This document shows positions 8,177 to 15,673 of a stretch of 20,032 nucleotides of DNA, piece by piece. How positions within the stretch are numbered: the stretch's first letter is position 1; the number at the start of each line of letters is the position of its first letter. A program made the position numbers and the translations under genes. Source of the DNA: a virus; IMG/VR virus record IMGVR_UViG_3300025128_000467, positions 1 to 20,032 of that record; one strand, written 5' to 3'. Under the pieces are notes generated by a model. It was not told the DNA's origin, did not search any database, and saw only the letters and a program-made list of their open reading frames with translations.

Positions 8177-8456
8177 TAGGATCCTCTTCTCTCATTCTTC
8201 TGCCTTGACGAATCAAAGCCTCGATTTTGAAGTAGGCTGCTCTTGCACCCTGTCTCTTTGCGAATGCGATTGGGTCAATAGGAACTCTTTCTGGATTCCC
8301 TGCTGCCTCTAAGTCTCTATTTAGTTTCTCTTCTGGTTCAAGGGTGTCTTCAACATGAAGAACTCTTCGTAGGTATTCAAGGACTCTTTGTCCCTTTTCG
8401 CTTTTAAAGAGCTCTTCAGTCTCAACAAAGAAAACCTTCTCTTCCTTATTGAACAT
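8169..8456 (-). CDS. Bbp19-like small phage protein
   Basis: 95 aa; ATG at 8454-8456 in a TAATG overlap with the portal stop. The pattern LFKSEKGQRVLEYLRRVLHV (about 16-35) followed by DPIAFAKRQGARAAYFKIEA (about 61-80) matches what I know of the Bbp19-type family: 'f.t..Gk.vL..L...f' then 'd......r.GrR.....I'. These small proteins sit beside portal genes in many podoviruses; their function is not established. Highly charged, no membrane segment. Confidence 0.65.
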   Translation of the reverse strand: MFNKEEKVFFVETEELFKSEKGQRVLEYLRRVLHVEDTLEPEEKLNRDLEAAGNPERVPIDPIAFAKRQGARAAYFKIEALIRQGRRMREEDPNE

Positions 8457-10135
8457 TAGACTCCTTCTGCCGGTGCAGGTTCCTGTACAGCTTCCTGCTG
8501 CGGTGCCATTTGGGCCATCTGTTGCATCTGTTCCATTCTATTCTGAATCATTTGCTGCTCTGCTCTAGCATTTCTTATAGCAGATACTTCCTCTTGACTA
8601 CGAAGGATCAGGGCAGGTATGTCACTTGACCTAGCATCATAGTTCGCTACCTCGCTTGCGTTTATATCATCTAGATAAACAGGGTCTTGAGTTACTTGGA
8701 ATAGGGCTAACCTTCTTTCCATGAATGCCTGAACCCTGTTTACACCACTCTGCCTTTGAGCAGTGAAGAATGGGGATTGATATATAATTTCAAATTCAGC
8801 ATCTGGAGCCAGTTGTTGTAAGTAATCCAATTCAGGAAGTGCTCCACCACGGTGCATTATTTCAATAATAGATTGAATAAGAGGGTCTAGGAATTCGTAG
8901 TTAACTGTATCAGCCGAAGCACTGAGTCTTGCAAGAGCTCTGCTTTGACGCTGACGGCTCTCCTCTGCCGATCTCGGTTGGGTATCCGGTTCTTCGAGAA
9001 TGTCCCCAAGGAATGCTTTCTGTATTTGATCCCTGTCTTGACGGGCAATCAAATCAGCAACTCCGTAGTCAGTGTCACTCTTTAAGTACTGTGGGCCCAT
9101 TTTAACAGGTGGCCTTGTTACCATTAAACCATTAGGGGTAATGTCCAATTCTACTACAGTATCGTGCTCTACCATTAATGGAGGATTCAAATCTTTACCA
9201 GCAGCAATGAGGATCTGCCTACGCAGTTCATTGATACCCATTGCGTCGGCTCTAGCTAAGTGACCCCTGCCTCTTCCGTACTCTTCACCATCAACAACCA
9301 TCCATCGAGCAACGATGTAAGGACAGGTATCATAAGCAGACTTACGAATTATCTGAGGACTACTACCAGCACCTCCGCCAGCAGAATCTCCAGCACCAGC
9401 AACATAGACACCAACAAACTTACGGTTCTCAGGAGAAACAATTCCATTAGGAATAAAGTCTTCATTTTCAAAACAATAATGAAGGAATGAAACTTCACCC
9501 ATGGGATCATTCATAGCAAGTTTACGATCAACATCCACACCCGCTACCCCACCAAAGAATCTAAAAGCATCAATCGCAGTCATTGTAACTTGACGAATAA
9601 GGAAGTCAGGTCTACCCATGTTTCCTACTTGCCACCACATATGACCAATAGGAACAGCCTCGAAGATTAAACCACCAAAGGTTTCATTCTTCTTTCCCAA
9701 CTGGGGAGTAGCTTCTCTTACATGAATGGTTGCATTACCTAGTACAGCAAAATCTCTAAGGAAACCAGCACTCTCTTTATAGAAGTTACTGTCTGCTAAA
9801 GCACCAAGGATTCTTTCTGCAACATAATCCAAAACCTGACGTACCTCTAATACATCAGAGAAGGGAGGCTTTGCTCTCAGTCTTACCCAGTCATTGCCAG
9901 AAGGAATGATTGCGCCTTTAATAAAGTTGACGAATGAATCAGCAGCGTTCATTGCTGTAGTATCAAAGACACCCCTTACCCTTCTTTTACCTTGAGTTTT
10001 AGTTGTAGTTATATCACCACGATAAGGCATCATTAGATCTGAAATATCTTGCCATGCTCTTTCATGGGGGCTTCTTCGGCCCTTAAGATAATTAAATCTT
10101 TTTATTAGTTCATTTTCTTCTGTGAGGTGTGGCAT
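8456..10135 (-). CDS. Portal (head-to-tail connector) protein
   Basis: 559 aa; ATG at 10133-10135 in a TAATG overlap with the 414-aa gene, with AAGGAAG upstream. The N-terminus is characteristic of T7-gp8-like connectors: RFNYLKGRRSPHERAWQDIS (about 9-28), LMMPYRGD, FDTTAMNAADSFVNFIKGAI and PSGNDWVRLRAKPP. Later regions include GRGHLARADAMGINELRRQI and a long helical stem/wing stretch. The C-terminus is rich in Gln, Met and Pro (MIQNRMEQMQQMAQMAP) and probably flexible. The protein forms the ring at the capsid vertex through which terminase pumps DNA and to which the tail attaches. Length agrees with the usual 500-560 aa of the family. Confidence 0.9.
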   Translation of the reverse strand: MPHLTEENELIKRFNYLKGRRSPHERAWQDISDLMMPYRGDITTTKTQGKRRVRGVFDTTAMNAADSFVNFIKGAIIPSGNDWVRLRAKPPFSDVLEVRQVLDYVAERILGALADSNFYKESAGFLRDFAVLGNATIHVREATPQLGKKNETFGGLIFEAVPIGHMWWQVGNMGRPDFLIRQVTMTAIDAFRFFGGVAGVDVDRKLAMNDPMGEVSFLHYCFENEDFIPNGIVSPENRKFVGVYVAGAGDSAGGGAGSSPQIIRKSAYDTCPYIVARWMVVDGEEYGRGRGHLARADAMGINELRRQILIAAGKDLNPPLMVEHDTVVELDITPNGLMVTRPPVKMGPQYLKSDTDYGVADLIARQDRDQIQKAFLGDILEEPDTQPRSAEESRQRQSRALARLSASADTVNYEFLDPLIQSIIEIMHRGGALPELDYLQQLAPDAEFEIIYQSPFFTAQRQSGVNRVQAFMERRLALFQVTQDPVYLDDINASEVANYDARSSDIPALILRSQEEVSAIRNARAEQQMIQNRMEQMQQMAQMAPQQEAVQEPAPAEGV

Positions 10136-11379
10136 TACTTACGCTTCCTTTTTTTAAGGAATTCCTGGTATTCCTCTACAGCCCTTTGTTTGCGAGTTCT
10201 ACTTCGTCTTCCAGGTCTAGGGGTAGACGGAGTTGGGCCATCCGGCCCAATCTTGATTGGGGCAGTTCCACCTCCGTGTCTCGGTCTTGGCATTGTTGTA
10301 CCTGTTGGCATTGTTGTACCTGTGAAATATTCATCTCTAGTTCGACTACTAGATTTCCCCGACTGATTGTGAGCGATGGCCTTTTCCCGTGCTTTTCGTT
10401 TCTTGAGTGCTTTTCGTTTCTTGAGTCGAAGAGCATGTCTCAATTCTAGGTCAATACCCCAGTGTGCTTCTCTGATATTACGGGTAACTAGGTGGTTGGT
10501 TTCCTCAAAAAGATCTCCAATTCGATTTTTGGGCTGGGGGATTCCATGAATGAACTCCAGGGCCTCCTTCTCGAACATATTTTCTGTGCTGCCCCACGCT
10601 TCGTTAATTATATCTTGATCGTGAAGGCGCAGTTTTCTGTCGGCACGTTCCCAATGCCTTAACTCAGTGCGATGTATTTGTCTCCGACGGCTCGCAGTCA
10701 TTTTTGATGGGAAGTCAGTGAGGTGATGAAGACCCATCCTGCCGGATTCTCGATGGACACTCCAACTGGAAGCCTCATTACGGATTTTTTTGAATGCGGC
10801 CACGGCGGCGGAATCATCGGGCCAGACGACCGGTTTCGGCACTGCTTTTTTAGCCGTACTCCCTAAAGCATCCATTAGAATCTTAGGGGGTATAACAGTG
10901 GTTGCAGCAAGACCAGCCCCTACTTTCATGAACTGTCTTCGGCCAGGATCGGTTACTCTTTCCCAACCACCAATGCCTCTACTTCTTAAAGCCTCACGAC
11001 CTGCACCGGTAACAGCCTTTGCTCCCATGCCAGCCAACCGAACCATTGAAGGTACTCCAGAAGCAGCAAACAAAGTTTCCTCAATTGAAGTGTCAGTTTT
11101 CAAACCAGCATCGGGAATGTGCATTCCTGATTTTTCCCATTGCCTTTCATTCTCGGCCTGTTTGCTAATTGCTTTATTGTTTGGATGTGATAAAGAAAGT
11201 TTCCGGTAGTGATCTATATCTCTCCCTGAATAAGTATTTTCTCTTGGAGGACGAGAACCCAGGTTGCTTGGATTTGAGGGTCCAAGCCCTGGAGGAATTA
11301 CTCCAAGCCTATCTTGACCTCTCTTGTCTACCATCTTTTTTCTATGTGCTGCTGCTTTTGCTGCCCAGTCAGTTGGCAT
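10135..11379 (-). CDS. Unrecognised basic virion-operon protein with an internal Tat-like motif
   Basis: 414 aa; ATG at 11377-11379 in a TAATG overlap, with GGGAGGAA upstream. Family not recognised. Residues 147-165 read RRQFMKVGAGLAATTVIPP, which looks exactly like a twin-arginine signal (RRxFMK, hydrophobic Ala/Gly stretch, Pro) but lies well inside the protein. Downstream it becomes strongly basic and helical (ASRRRQIHRTELRHWERADR). The C-terminal quarter has two six-residue tandem duplications and a very basic end (KKRKRK). Between terminase and portal, it may be an internal head protein, an ejected protein or a DNA-binding protein; none of these is shown by the sequence. Confidence 0.65.
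   Translation of the reverse strand: MPTDWAAKAAAHRKKMVDKRGQDRLGVIPPGLGPSNPSNLGSRPPRENTYSGRDIDHYRKLSLSHPNNKAISKQAENERQWEKSGMHIPDAGLKTDTSIEETLFAASGVPSMVRLAGMGAKAVTGAGREALRSRGIGGWERVTDPGRRQFMKVGAGLAATTVIPPKILMDALGSTAKKAVPKPVVWPDDSAAVAAFKKIRNEASSWSVHRESGRMGLHHLTDFPSKMTASRRRQIHRTELRHWERADRKLRLHDQDIINEAWGSTENMFEKEALEFIHGIPQPKNRIGDLFEETNHLVTRNIREAHWGIDLELRHALRLKKRKALKKRKAREKAIAHNQSGKSSSRTRDEYFTGTTMPTGTTMPRPRHGGGTAPIKIGPDGPTPSTPRPGRRSRTRKQRAVEEYQEFLKKRKRK
10289..10324 (-). repeat. 18-bp tandem duplication, two copies
   Basis: Units 10289-10306 and 10307-10324 differ at one base (17 of 18). They encode a doubled TGTTMP stretch in the 414-aa protein. Probably a slippage duplication kept in frame. Confidence 0.9.
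10389..10424 (-). repeat. Perfect 18-bp tandem duplication, two copies
   Basis: Units 10389-10406 and 10407-10424 are identical and encode a doubled Lys/Arg-rich hexapeptide (KKRKA-type) in the 414-aa protein. It lies only 65 bases from the other 18-bp duplication, so this end of the gene appears expansion-prone. Confidence 0.9.
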
Positions 11380-12203
11380 TACTTCCTCCCAGGAAATCTA
11401 TATGCGTCTTTGACTTCTTGTTCTCTCCACTTTTGAACACCACGCAACCTACCTACGCTTTTTAATTCCTTGTGTTCTTTGTCTATTTTCTTTTGGTTTT
11501 CATGTATCTCGGGAACCCCTAATAGCATGTTTGGGATAAAATTTTCATTGCTTCCTGTAGGATCGTTAGACGCACCTGGTTTTGTTCGGCGATTACCCCA
11601 TGCCCCTATGAAAGCAACCCAACCCGGAGAAGTCGGATGACCCTTTGGCAATGGTCGTGATGGACCTGCTTTCCATTCTCCTGTTTTCTTATCGATAGTT
11701 CCAGAGTCCCATGTTTTCTGTGCGCCAGAAGCGTTCCAACCTGCCTGTTGCCGGAGAAAGGCTCCATATCCTGTCGTAAGATCTGGGTCATTACTACGGG
11801 GGTCGTTGGACTTAGGAATGTATGGTTTGTCTTCAGAGCCACCGGCCAGTTCTCCCCATGCTCTTCCGTGTCTTAAACCTTTACCTTCAGCCATTGCCGC
11901 AGCAGCAACAAAGGGTGCAAGTGTACCAACCAGTTCTGGGCGTATATTTCGATCACCCTTGGCTTGGCTAGTGATTGCATGTTCAAATGCCTTCGCCATT
12001 AAACGCCCCTGCTCAGGATTCCCATCCATAGTTCTGTTGAAGTGACCCTTGTCGAAAGCCACTAATTCAGGATCTCGCTTCTTGGTCAAACCTAAATTAT
12101 ATACATAATCTTTAGATGCCTTGTAATGTATGCCTGAATAATCCGTAACATGCGGACTGTATTCAGGCATGAACGTATAGGGTTTATATTTCTTGTCTGC
12201 CAT
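11379..12203 (-). CDS. Unrecognised 274-aa protein between terminase and portal
   Basis: 274 aa; ATG at 12201-12203 with AGGAG six to seven bases upstream, ten bases after the terL stop. I do not recognise it. It is soluble, rich in Gly, Lys, Pro and aromatic residues, with an Ala-rich helical stretch (VGTLAPFVAAAAMAEGKGLR, about 92-111), a short PKSNDPRSNDP duplication near 129-139, and a basic C-terminus (YRFPGRK). There is no signal peptide, membrane segment or obvious catalytic motif. Tight packing between terL and the 414-aa gene argues for a morphogenesis or internal virion role, inferred from position only. Confidence 0.65.
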   Translation of the reverse strand: MADKKYKPYTFMPEYSPHVTDYSGIHYKASKDYVYNLGLTKKRDPELVAFDKGHFNRTMDGNPEQGRLMAKAFEHAITSQAKGDRNIRPELVGTLAPFVAAAAMAEGKGLRHGRAWGELAGGSEDKPYIPKSNDPRSNDPDLTTGYGAFLRQQAGWNASGAQKTWDSGTIDKKTGEWKAGPSRPLPKGHPTSPGWVAFIGAWGNRRTKPGASNDPTGSNENFIPNMLLGVPEIHENQKKIDKEHKELKSVGRLRGVQKWREQEVKDAYRFPGRK

Positions 12204-12212
12204 TAATAACTC

Positions 12213-13664
12213 CTAAAAATCCTTGAAGAAATCCAACACTGGAAGTTTCTTAGGGATCTTTGTCTTCGCTTCTTCTGACATTGCAAATCTTAACATCATG
12301 ATACCCTTGTGCATAGCATCTATAATATGATCGTCCTGACGCTTTGCAACCTTTCCGTGGTCATGCTTGTAACGTCTCTTCTCCTTCATAAACTCCTGGC
12401 AGGTCATAAAGACTCTAAAGCGACCAGTCATCATTCGGTCACATACCTCTTCGATCACCTGCATGACAGCAAAGGTCTTCTTCCCCTCTGGGTTTATGAG
12501 ATGAGAAAACTCCCTTATCATATTCAAACCAAGATCCTTATACCTACTGGCAACTGTAGATCCATCAGTAAAGCCACGACCAGCATCGTGAGGCCAAGCA
12601 CAAGGGATCGTTCCACCACCCATACATAGAACCCTGTGGGCATAATGATAGGACTCCTGGTTCGCCTCCTTGTACTCACCAGTCATATAGATAACATCAT
12701 TGTCCTCGTCGTAGGCTAGCTTTGCTGCTGCGAAATTACCTACACTGTGAGGGAAGTCCAACCCTATGATCTTCTTCCAATGGCTTGGGATATCAAAGTC
12801 TTCTACATACAAGAGCTCATCTGGGATCGTGTAGATAAGACCAGCACCCCTCACTGGCCTTCCGTGTAGCCTCGCTTCAGCAAGTGGATGGTTCTCATAC
12901 TTACTTATGAGCCTGGTCCTGTCGTCGTCCGACATATGTTGAGCATCCAGGATGTCATAGTTTAAAAGAAAACGAGCCCCCGTATCTTTACTCTCTTCAA
13001 ATAATAAATAGAGCTCTGTCTCACCTTGGAGGGGGGTCATGGATATATCCATATATCCGTTAGTTGCATTGAGTCTAGCACTAAACTCATCATAGACAGG
13101 AAACGGGGGCTCTTCATCAATGCCTATCCAGTGGAGAGTATAGCCCTGTAAACGCTGCCAACCTGTAGAATAACTAAAGACGTAACACTTTGAATAACCA
13201 TTGAAATGGCCTTTCGGGTCATAGTGCTTTACTCTAAAGAAATCTATCTGGTTAGTTATTCCACCTGATAAACGCTTGATGTCTTGTTCGGGGTCAAATG
13301 TAGATGCTGGAAGATAACCTGAACCCCTGTCAGTGAGCTCTCCAAGTAGTCTTTCACACAGCAAGTCACGGGTAGACTGGGCAGTCTCTCCACCTATGGC
13401 AGCATTGATAGGCTTCTCAAACCTAACTCCTACATAGTCTGGAGGATATAAACCAGTTAAATGGTATGCTGCCTTTATACACAAAGCAGTAGATTTGCCC
13501 GCTTGGTTTAAACCAGCAAATAAAGTTTCATGAGAATGTACATTGATAAAGTCCCACTGACGCTTGTTAGGTGCAAGGCGACCCAGAACGTCATATTCTT
13601 TACGACGAGCAAGTTCTTCTTCTAGCTTTAGTTCTTCAAGTATCTGTTCTCTGGTTATTTCCAT
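12213..13664 (-). CDS. terL: Terminase large subunit (packaging ATPase/nuclease)
   Basis: 483 aa; ATG at 13662-13664 overlaps the end of terS by 29 bases; only a weak GAGAACGAAG lies before it, so it may depend on coupling. ATPase domain: Walker A-like GLNQAGKST at 51-59 (Lys57), Walker B GIDEE at 181-185 with catalytic Glu, coupling motif region MDISMTPLQGE near 205-215. Nuclease domain (RNase H fold): GLDFPHSVGNFAA with Asp303, PHDAGRG with Asp360, and KRQDDHIIDAMHKG near 441-454 carrying the last acidic pair. The arrangement and length fit T7-like terminases. It docks on the portal, hydrolyses ATP to package DNA and cuts the concatemer. Confidence 0.92.
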   Translation of the reverse strand: MEITREQILEELKLEEELARRKEYDVLGRLAPNKRQWDFINVHSHETLFAGLNQAGKSTALCIKAAYHLTGLYPPDYVGVRFEKPINAAIGGETAQSTRDLLCERLLGELTDRGSGYLPASTFDPEQDIKRLSGGITNQIDFFRVKHYDPKGHFNGYSKCYVFSYSTGWQRLQGYTLHWIGIDEEPPFPVYDEFSARLNATNGYMDISMTPLQGETELYLLFEESKDTGARFLLNYDILDAQHMSDDDRTRLISKYENHPLAEARLHGRPVRGAGLIYTIPDELLYVEDFDIPSHWKKIIGLDFPHSVGNFAAAKLAYDEDNDVIYMTGEYKEANQESYHYAHRVLCMGGGTIPCAWPHDAGRGFTDGSTVASRYKDLGLNMIREFSHLINPEGKKTFAVMQVIEEVCDRMMTGRFRVFMTCQEFMKEKRRYKHDHGKVAKRQDDHIIDAMHKGIMMLRFAMSEEAKTKIPKKLPVLDFFKDF

Positions 13665-14286
13665 CTTCGTTCTCTAGCTTCTTGATCTCTTCTATGTACT
13701 CTCCTGTATGCGTTAATCGCTTCTGGTCTGCGTTCTCTATCTCCTCTGAGTATACAATGCGCTCTTGTCTCCTTTGATACAACGCTTCTAGTAACTCTGC
13801 ATCCGTAAGCTGATCATAAGAAGTCTTTTCTGAATGTTCTACCTTCGCAGCAGTTTCTTTTGGTAATATATCTTTTACTACATACCGCATGAAGAAACCT
13901 AGAACCTGCTTACCTTCTTCAGTCTCCGGGTCTGCCTGTTCAGCCATTACCGCAATCTTATCGAATAATCCAACGTCACATAGTTTGTTAATAAAGTCAG
14001 ACTTTATTTGTAATGAAGTTCTAGGCTCACACTTCCTCTTGGGTTTCTTATCCACTCTCGGCCTATTCTTACTTACCTCATACCAGTTACGGAACTCTTC
14101 GTCTTTGTTGATTGCTGATATCGCTACCTCATAAGGAACACCAGCCTGCTCAGCAGCATCTGAGAAGTGCAGACCACGTTTAATCGCAGCCTCCATATCA
14201 GATCTACGCTGCTCCCTTATAAGAAAGGCTCCTACTTTCTCTTGTCTTCTTTCTTCAATCACTGGCACTTTTTGAGGAGAAGCCAT
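13636..14286 (-). CDS. terS: Terminase small subunit (DNA recognition)
   Basis: 216 aa from ATG 14284-14286, with AAAGAG six bases upstream; a GTG at 14301 would add five residues but has no better site. Residues about 31-60 form a helix-turn-helix-like unit (AAIKRGLHFSDAAEQAGVPY) typical of small terminases, followed by a basic linker (RPRVDKKPKRKCEPR) and a helical, acidic C-terminal half (DAELLEALYQRRQERIVYSE), probably for oligomerisation and TerL contact. It is the first gene of the leftward operon and overlaps terL. It stops with TGA, which shows that TGA is a real stop in this genome. Family identity is by domain layout and position. Confidence 0.75.
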   Translation of the reverse strand: MASPQKVPVIEERRQEKVGAFLIREQRRSDMEAAIKRGLHFSDAAEQAGVPYEVAISAINKDEEFRNWYEVSKNRPRVDKKPKRKCEPRTSLQIKSDFINKLCDVGLFDKIAVMAEQADPETEEGKQVLGFFMRYVVKDILPKETAAKVEHSEKTSYDQLTDAELLEALYQRRQERIVYSEEIENADQKRLTHTGEYIEEIKKLENEDGNNQRTDT

Positions 14287-14314
14287 TGACAGCTCTTTCA
14301 CCTGTGAGTATAAT
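14286..14314 (+). promoter_or_regulatory. Perfect consensus sigma70 promoter for the rightward genes
   Basis: TTGACA at 14286-14291, a 17-base spacer, and TATAAT at 14309-14314: six of six at both boxes with optimal spacing. Transcription should begin near 14321, about 18 bases before the first rightward gene. The -35 box lies on the terS start codon, so polymerase binding here may also interfere with leftward expression. Confidence 0.85.
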
Positions 14315-14338
14315 CTCTAGAAGAAAGGGGGGTTCATC

Positions 14339-14734
14339 ATGTCAGATGAAACTAATACCCAAATCATAGAATTGCTCAGGGAGATCCGTGATCTTCTCAA
14401 GCAACGTCCTGTATCTTCCCAGGGTTCCAGCCAAAGCCAAGGCGAGGCACCTGCTAAACAGTATCAAAACGAAACGGGTCAATGGGTATGGCAGTTACCC
14501 AAAGGACAGAAACCCAGCAGCTGTCGCTATTGTCAACAAGATATCTTCTGGGTCAAGTCTAAAAAAGGTAAAAACGTACCATGTGACGCAAATGGTCTTT
14601 GCCACTATGAGACTTGTCCTGATAAGAAAGACAAGAACAAGAAACCTTTTGTACCTATGCCTCGACAAGTTAAATCTGTTGGTGATGGAGTATCAGACGT
14701 AATGGCTGATCTAGAAGATAAGGTTCCTTTTTAG
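14339..14734 (+). CDS. Zinc-finger protein with SSB-like acidic tip
   Basis: 131 aa; ATG 14339-14341 preceded by an AAAGGGGGG ribosome site. Residues 5-22 form a short amphipathic helix (NTQIIELLREIRDLLKQ), probably for oligomerisation, followed by a Gln/Ser linker. Residues 62-93 form a likely zinc site (CRYCQQDIFWV, then a Cys at 82, CHYETC at 88-93); the layout 'C..C...i.w....gk..p.d..g..H...Cp' recurs in small phage proteins. It ends DLEDKVPF, an acidic stretch plus Pro-Phe like the C-terminal tip of bacterial SSB that recruits replication proteins. First gene after the strong early promoter. Suggested role: ssDNA or replisome interaction; this is inference. Confidence 0.7.
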   Translation: MSDETNTQIIELLREIRDLLKQRPVSSQGSSQSQGEAPAKQYQNETGQWVWQLPKGQKPSSCRYCQQDIFWVKSKKGKNVPCDANGLCHYETCPDKKDKNKKPFVPMPRQVKSVGDGVSDVMADLEDKVPF

Positions 14735-14745
14735 TGTTGACTTGT

Positions 14746-14809
14746 CTGAAGATCCAGTATACAACACTGGGGAGCCTCTTTTGAGGGCTACCAAGTTTGG
14801 GGTCTTCGG
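14746..14809 (+). ncRNA. Candidate branched RNA element
   Basis: CTGAAGATCC (14746-14755) pairs with GGGTCTTCGG (14800-14809), ten pairs including two G-U. Inside are CCAGT/ACTGG (14754-14758 with 14766-14770; two bases shared with the outer stem) and AGCCTC/GAGGGCT (14773-14789, one bulge, TTTT loop). The layout resembles a small multi-branch leader or sRNA. No known family recognised. Confidence 0.35.
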
Positions 14810-14865
14810 TAGTAGGATGACGGAACTCAGCCAACTCAGGGCGATAACGTGATCTCCTTCTTTCT

Positions 14866-14923
14866 CCCCCCTCCTAGTAAACCTGTTTTTCTTCTATGTC
14901 AAGAAAAATGGGGGGAGGGGGGG
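14866..14923 (+). other. Nested hairpin: C6TCC ... TTTTTCTT/AAGAAAAA ... G6AG7
   Basis: TTTTTCTT (14886-14893) and AAGAAAAA (14901-14908) are perfectly complementary with a 7-base loop. Outside them CCCCCCTCC (14866-14874) can pair with GGAGGGGGG within 14914-14922. G7 is followed by TTTT only, so terminator function is uncertain. The two G-runs could also take part in a G-quadruplex. Confidence 0.5.
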
Positions 14924-14973
14924 TTTTGAGTGGAATCAAGAATCTAACCAATCTTGGGCGATGATGAACTACA

Positions 14974-15288
14974 TTGAAACAAAACAGAAAAGATCCTCTA
15001 CCTCAGAAGATAGTAGTAATAGTCTGGAAAGACATTATCTCTAGAGCAGATTGGGTAGGGACTATTTCAGAAATAAAAGAAGAAATGGAACCAATGTCTT
15101 GTGTCTCTGTTGGCTGGATTGTCGAGAAAACAAAAGAAAAAATTACTATAGCAGACTCCTTTACAGAAGATCATAACTTTGGAGGAGTAACTTCTATACC
15201 CCTTGATGTAGTTGAAGAGATTTATGTACTTGACTCTAAATCTCCTATAAAGTATATCAAGGATAAGCCGCAAGAAAAAAAAAGTTAG
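14974..15288 (+). CDS. Small conserved-looking phage protein, 104 aa
   Basis: 104 aa if started at TTG 14974. The core IVVIVWKDIISRADWVGTIS, then SVGWIVEKTKEKITIADSF and SIPLDVVEEIYVL follow a pattern common among short phage early proteins ('v.W.D..s...W....e....svG.l......itia.s......g...IP...i..i..L'), function unknown. The start is poor: no ATG in frame before 15085, no clear ribosome site, and stops at 14959-14964. An ATGATG at 14961 lies in another frame that would join this one by a +1 shift in the A-rich stretch near 14980-14991. A base error or shift there is possible. The C-terminus is Lys-rich (KDKPQEKKS). Confidence 0.65.
   Translation: MKQNRKDPLPQKIVVIVWKDIISRADWVGTISEIKEEMEPMSCVSVGWIVEKTKEKITIADSFTEDHNFGGVTSIPLDVVEEIYVLDSKSPIKYIKDKPQEKKS
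15230..15258 (+). promoter_or_regulatory. Possible sigma70 promoter inside the 104-aa gene
   Basis: TTGACT (15230-15235), exactly 17 bases, TATATC (15253-15258), about 40 bases before the next start. Five and four of six matches in an AT-rich coding region, so chance is not excluded. Confidence 0.25.
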
Positions 15289-15298
15289 GGGACTAGTT

Positions 15299-15556
15299 AT
15301 GAACTCGGTAATAGAAATATTAATTGAAAAAAATCCAGAAGCAGTGATACTTGTAGGATTTGATGATTGTCTTATAGGTACTACTTGTACTTGTGGAGGA
15401 TTACCAGTTGCTATATATTCTACCAACATGATAATTGAAAAACTCATAGATAGAGGTCTAGATGAAGATGATGCATGGACTCATTACTATCATGAGATCG
15501 AAATGGTTAATCTAGGAAAGCACACTCCTCAAATGCTCAACCTAGATCTAGAGTAA
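15299..15556 (+). CDS. Conserved-type small phage protein, 85 aa
   Basis: 85 aa; ATG 15299-15301 with AGGGG about nine bases upstream, ten bases after the preceding stop. The sequence EAVILVGFDDCLIGTT, then VAIYSTNMIIEKLIDRGLDE and AWTHYYHEIE, then GKHTPQML follows a pattern widespread in phages ('alilDGfdeAiiGi...g.....vYd...ii..L....m..eeA.ey...N......g..TP'). No catalytic role is known to me. It is followed at once by a strong terminator, so it closes this early transcript. Confidence 0.75.
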   Translation: MNSVIEILIEKNPEAVILVGFDDCLIGTTCTCGGLPVAIYSTNMIIEKLIDRGLDEDDAWTHYYHEIEMVNLGKHTPQMLNLDLE

Positions 15557-15566
15557 CCCCTTTTAG

Positions 15567-15612
15567 CCGGTCCCTAGTTTCCTGGGTTATTAGGGGCCGG
15601 TTTATTATTTTT
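15567..15612 (+). terminator. Rho-independent terminator after the 85-aa gene
   Basis: CCGGTCCCTA (15567-15576) pairs with TAGGGGCCGG (15591-15600), ten pairs with one G-U, a 14-base loop, followed by TTTATTATTTTT (15601-15612). It separates the first rightward operon from the GC-richer island. Confidence 0.85.
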
Positions 15613-15656
15613 CATTGTGGATGTGGGATATATATACCCTCCGGCTCACTCGCATT

Positions 15657-15673
15657 GGGGGGCTCCACCCCCC
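15657..15673. other. Perfect G6-CTCCA-C6 hairpin
   Basis: GGGGGG at 15657-15662 and CCCCCC at 15668-15673 surround a five-base loop. It is followed by the tandem TCGCTCGCTC. Not followed by a T-run, so not a terminator. Confidence 0.6.

Larger units (their letters stand above)
14737..14973 (+). other. Noncoding stretch with two structured elements
   Basis: No credible gene. Possible weak promoter TTGACT (14737-14742), 17-base spacer, TACAAC. Then comes a foldable block (14746-14809), a 7-bp direct repeat AACTCAG twice at 14824-14839, and a pyrimidine/purine hairpin (14866-14923). A 27-codon frame beginning ATGATG at 14961 runs into the next gene in another frame. Confidence 0.5.

Noticed and set aside
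14302-14338. Leftward promoter with TATACT in the divergent gap
   Set aside because: TATACT is present on the minus strand but no -35 lies at proper distance (GAACCC), so only the rightward promoter is claimed.
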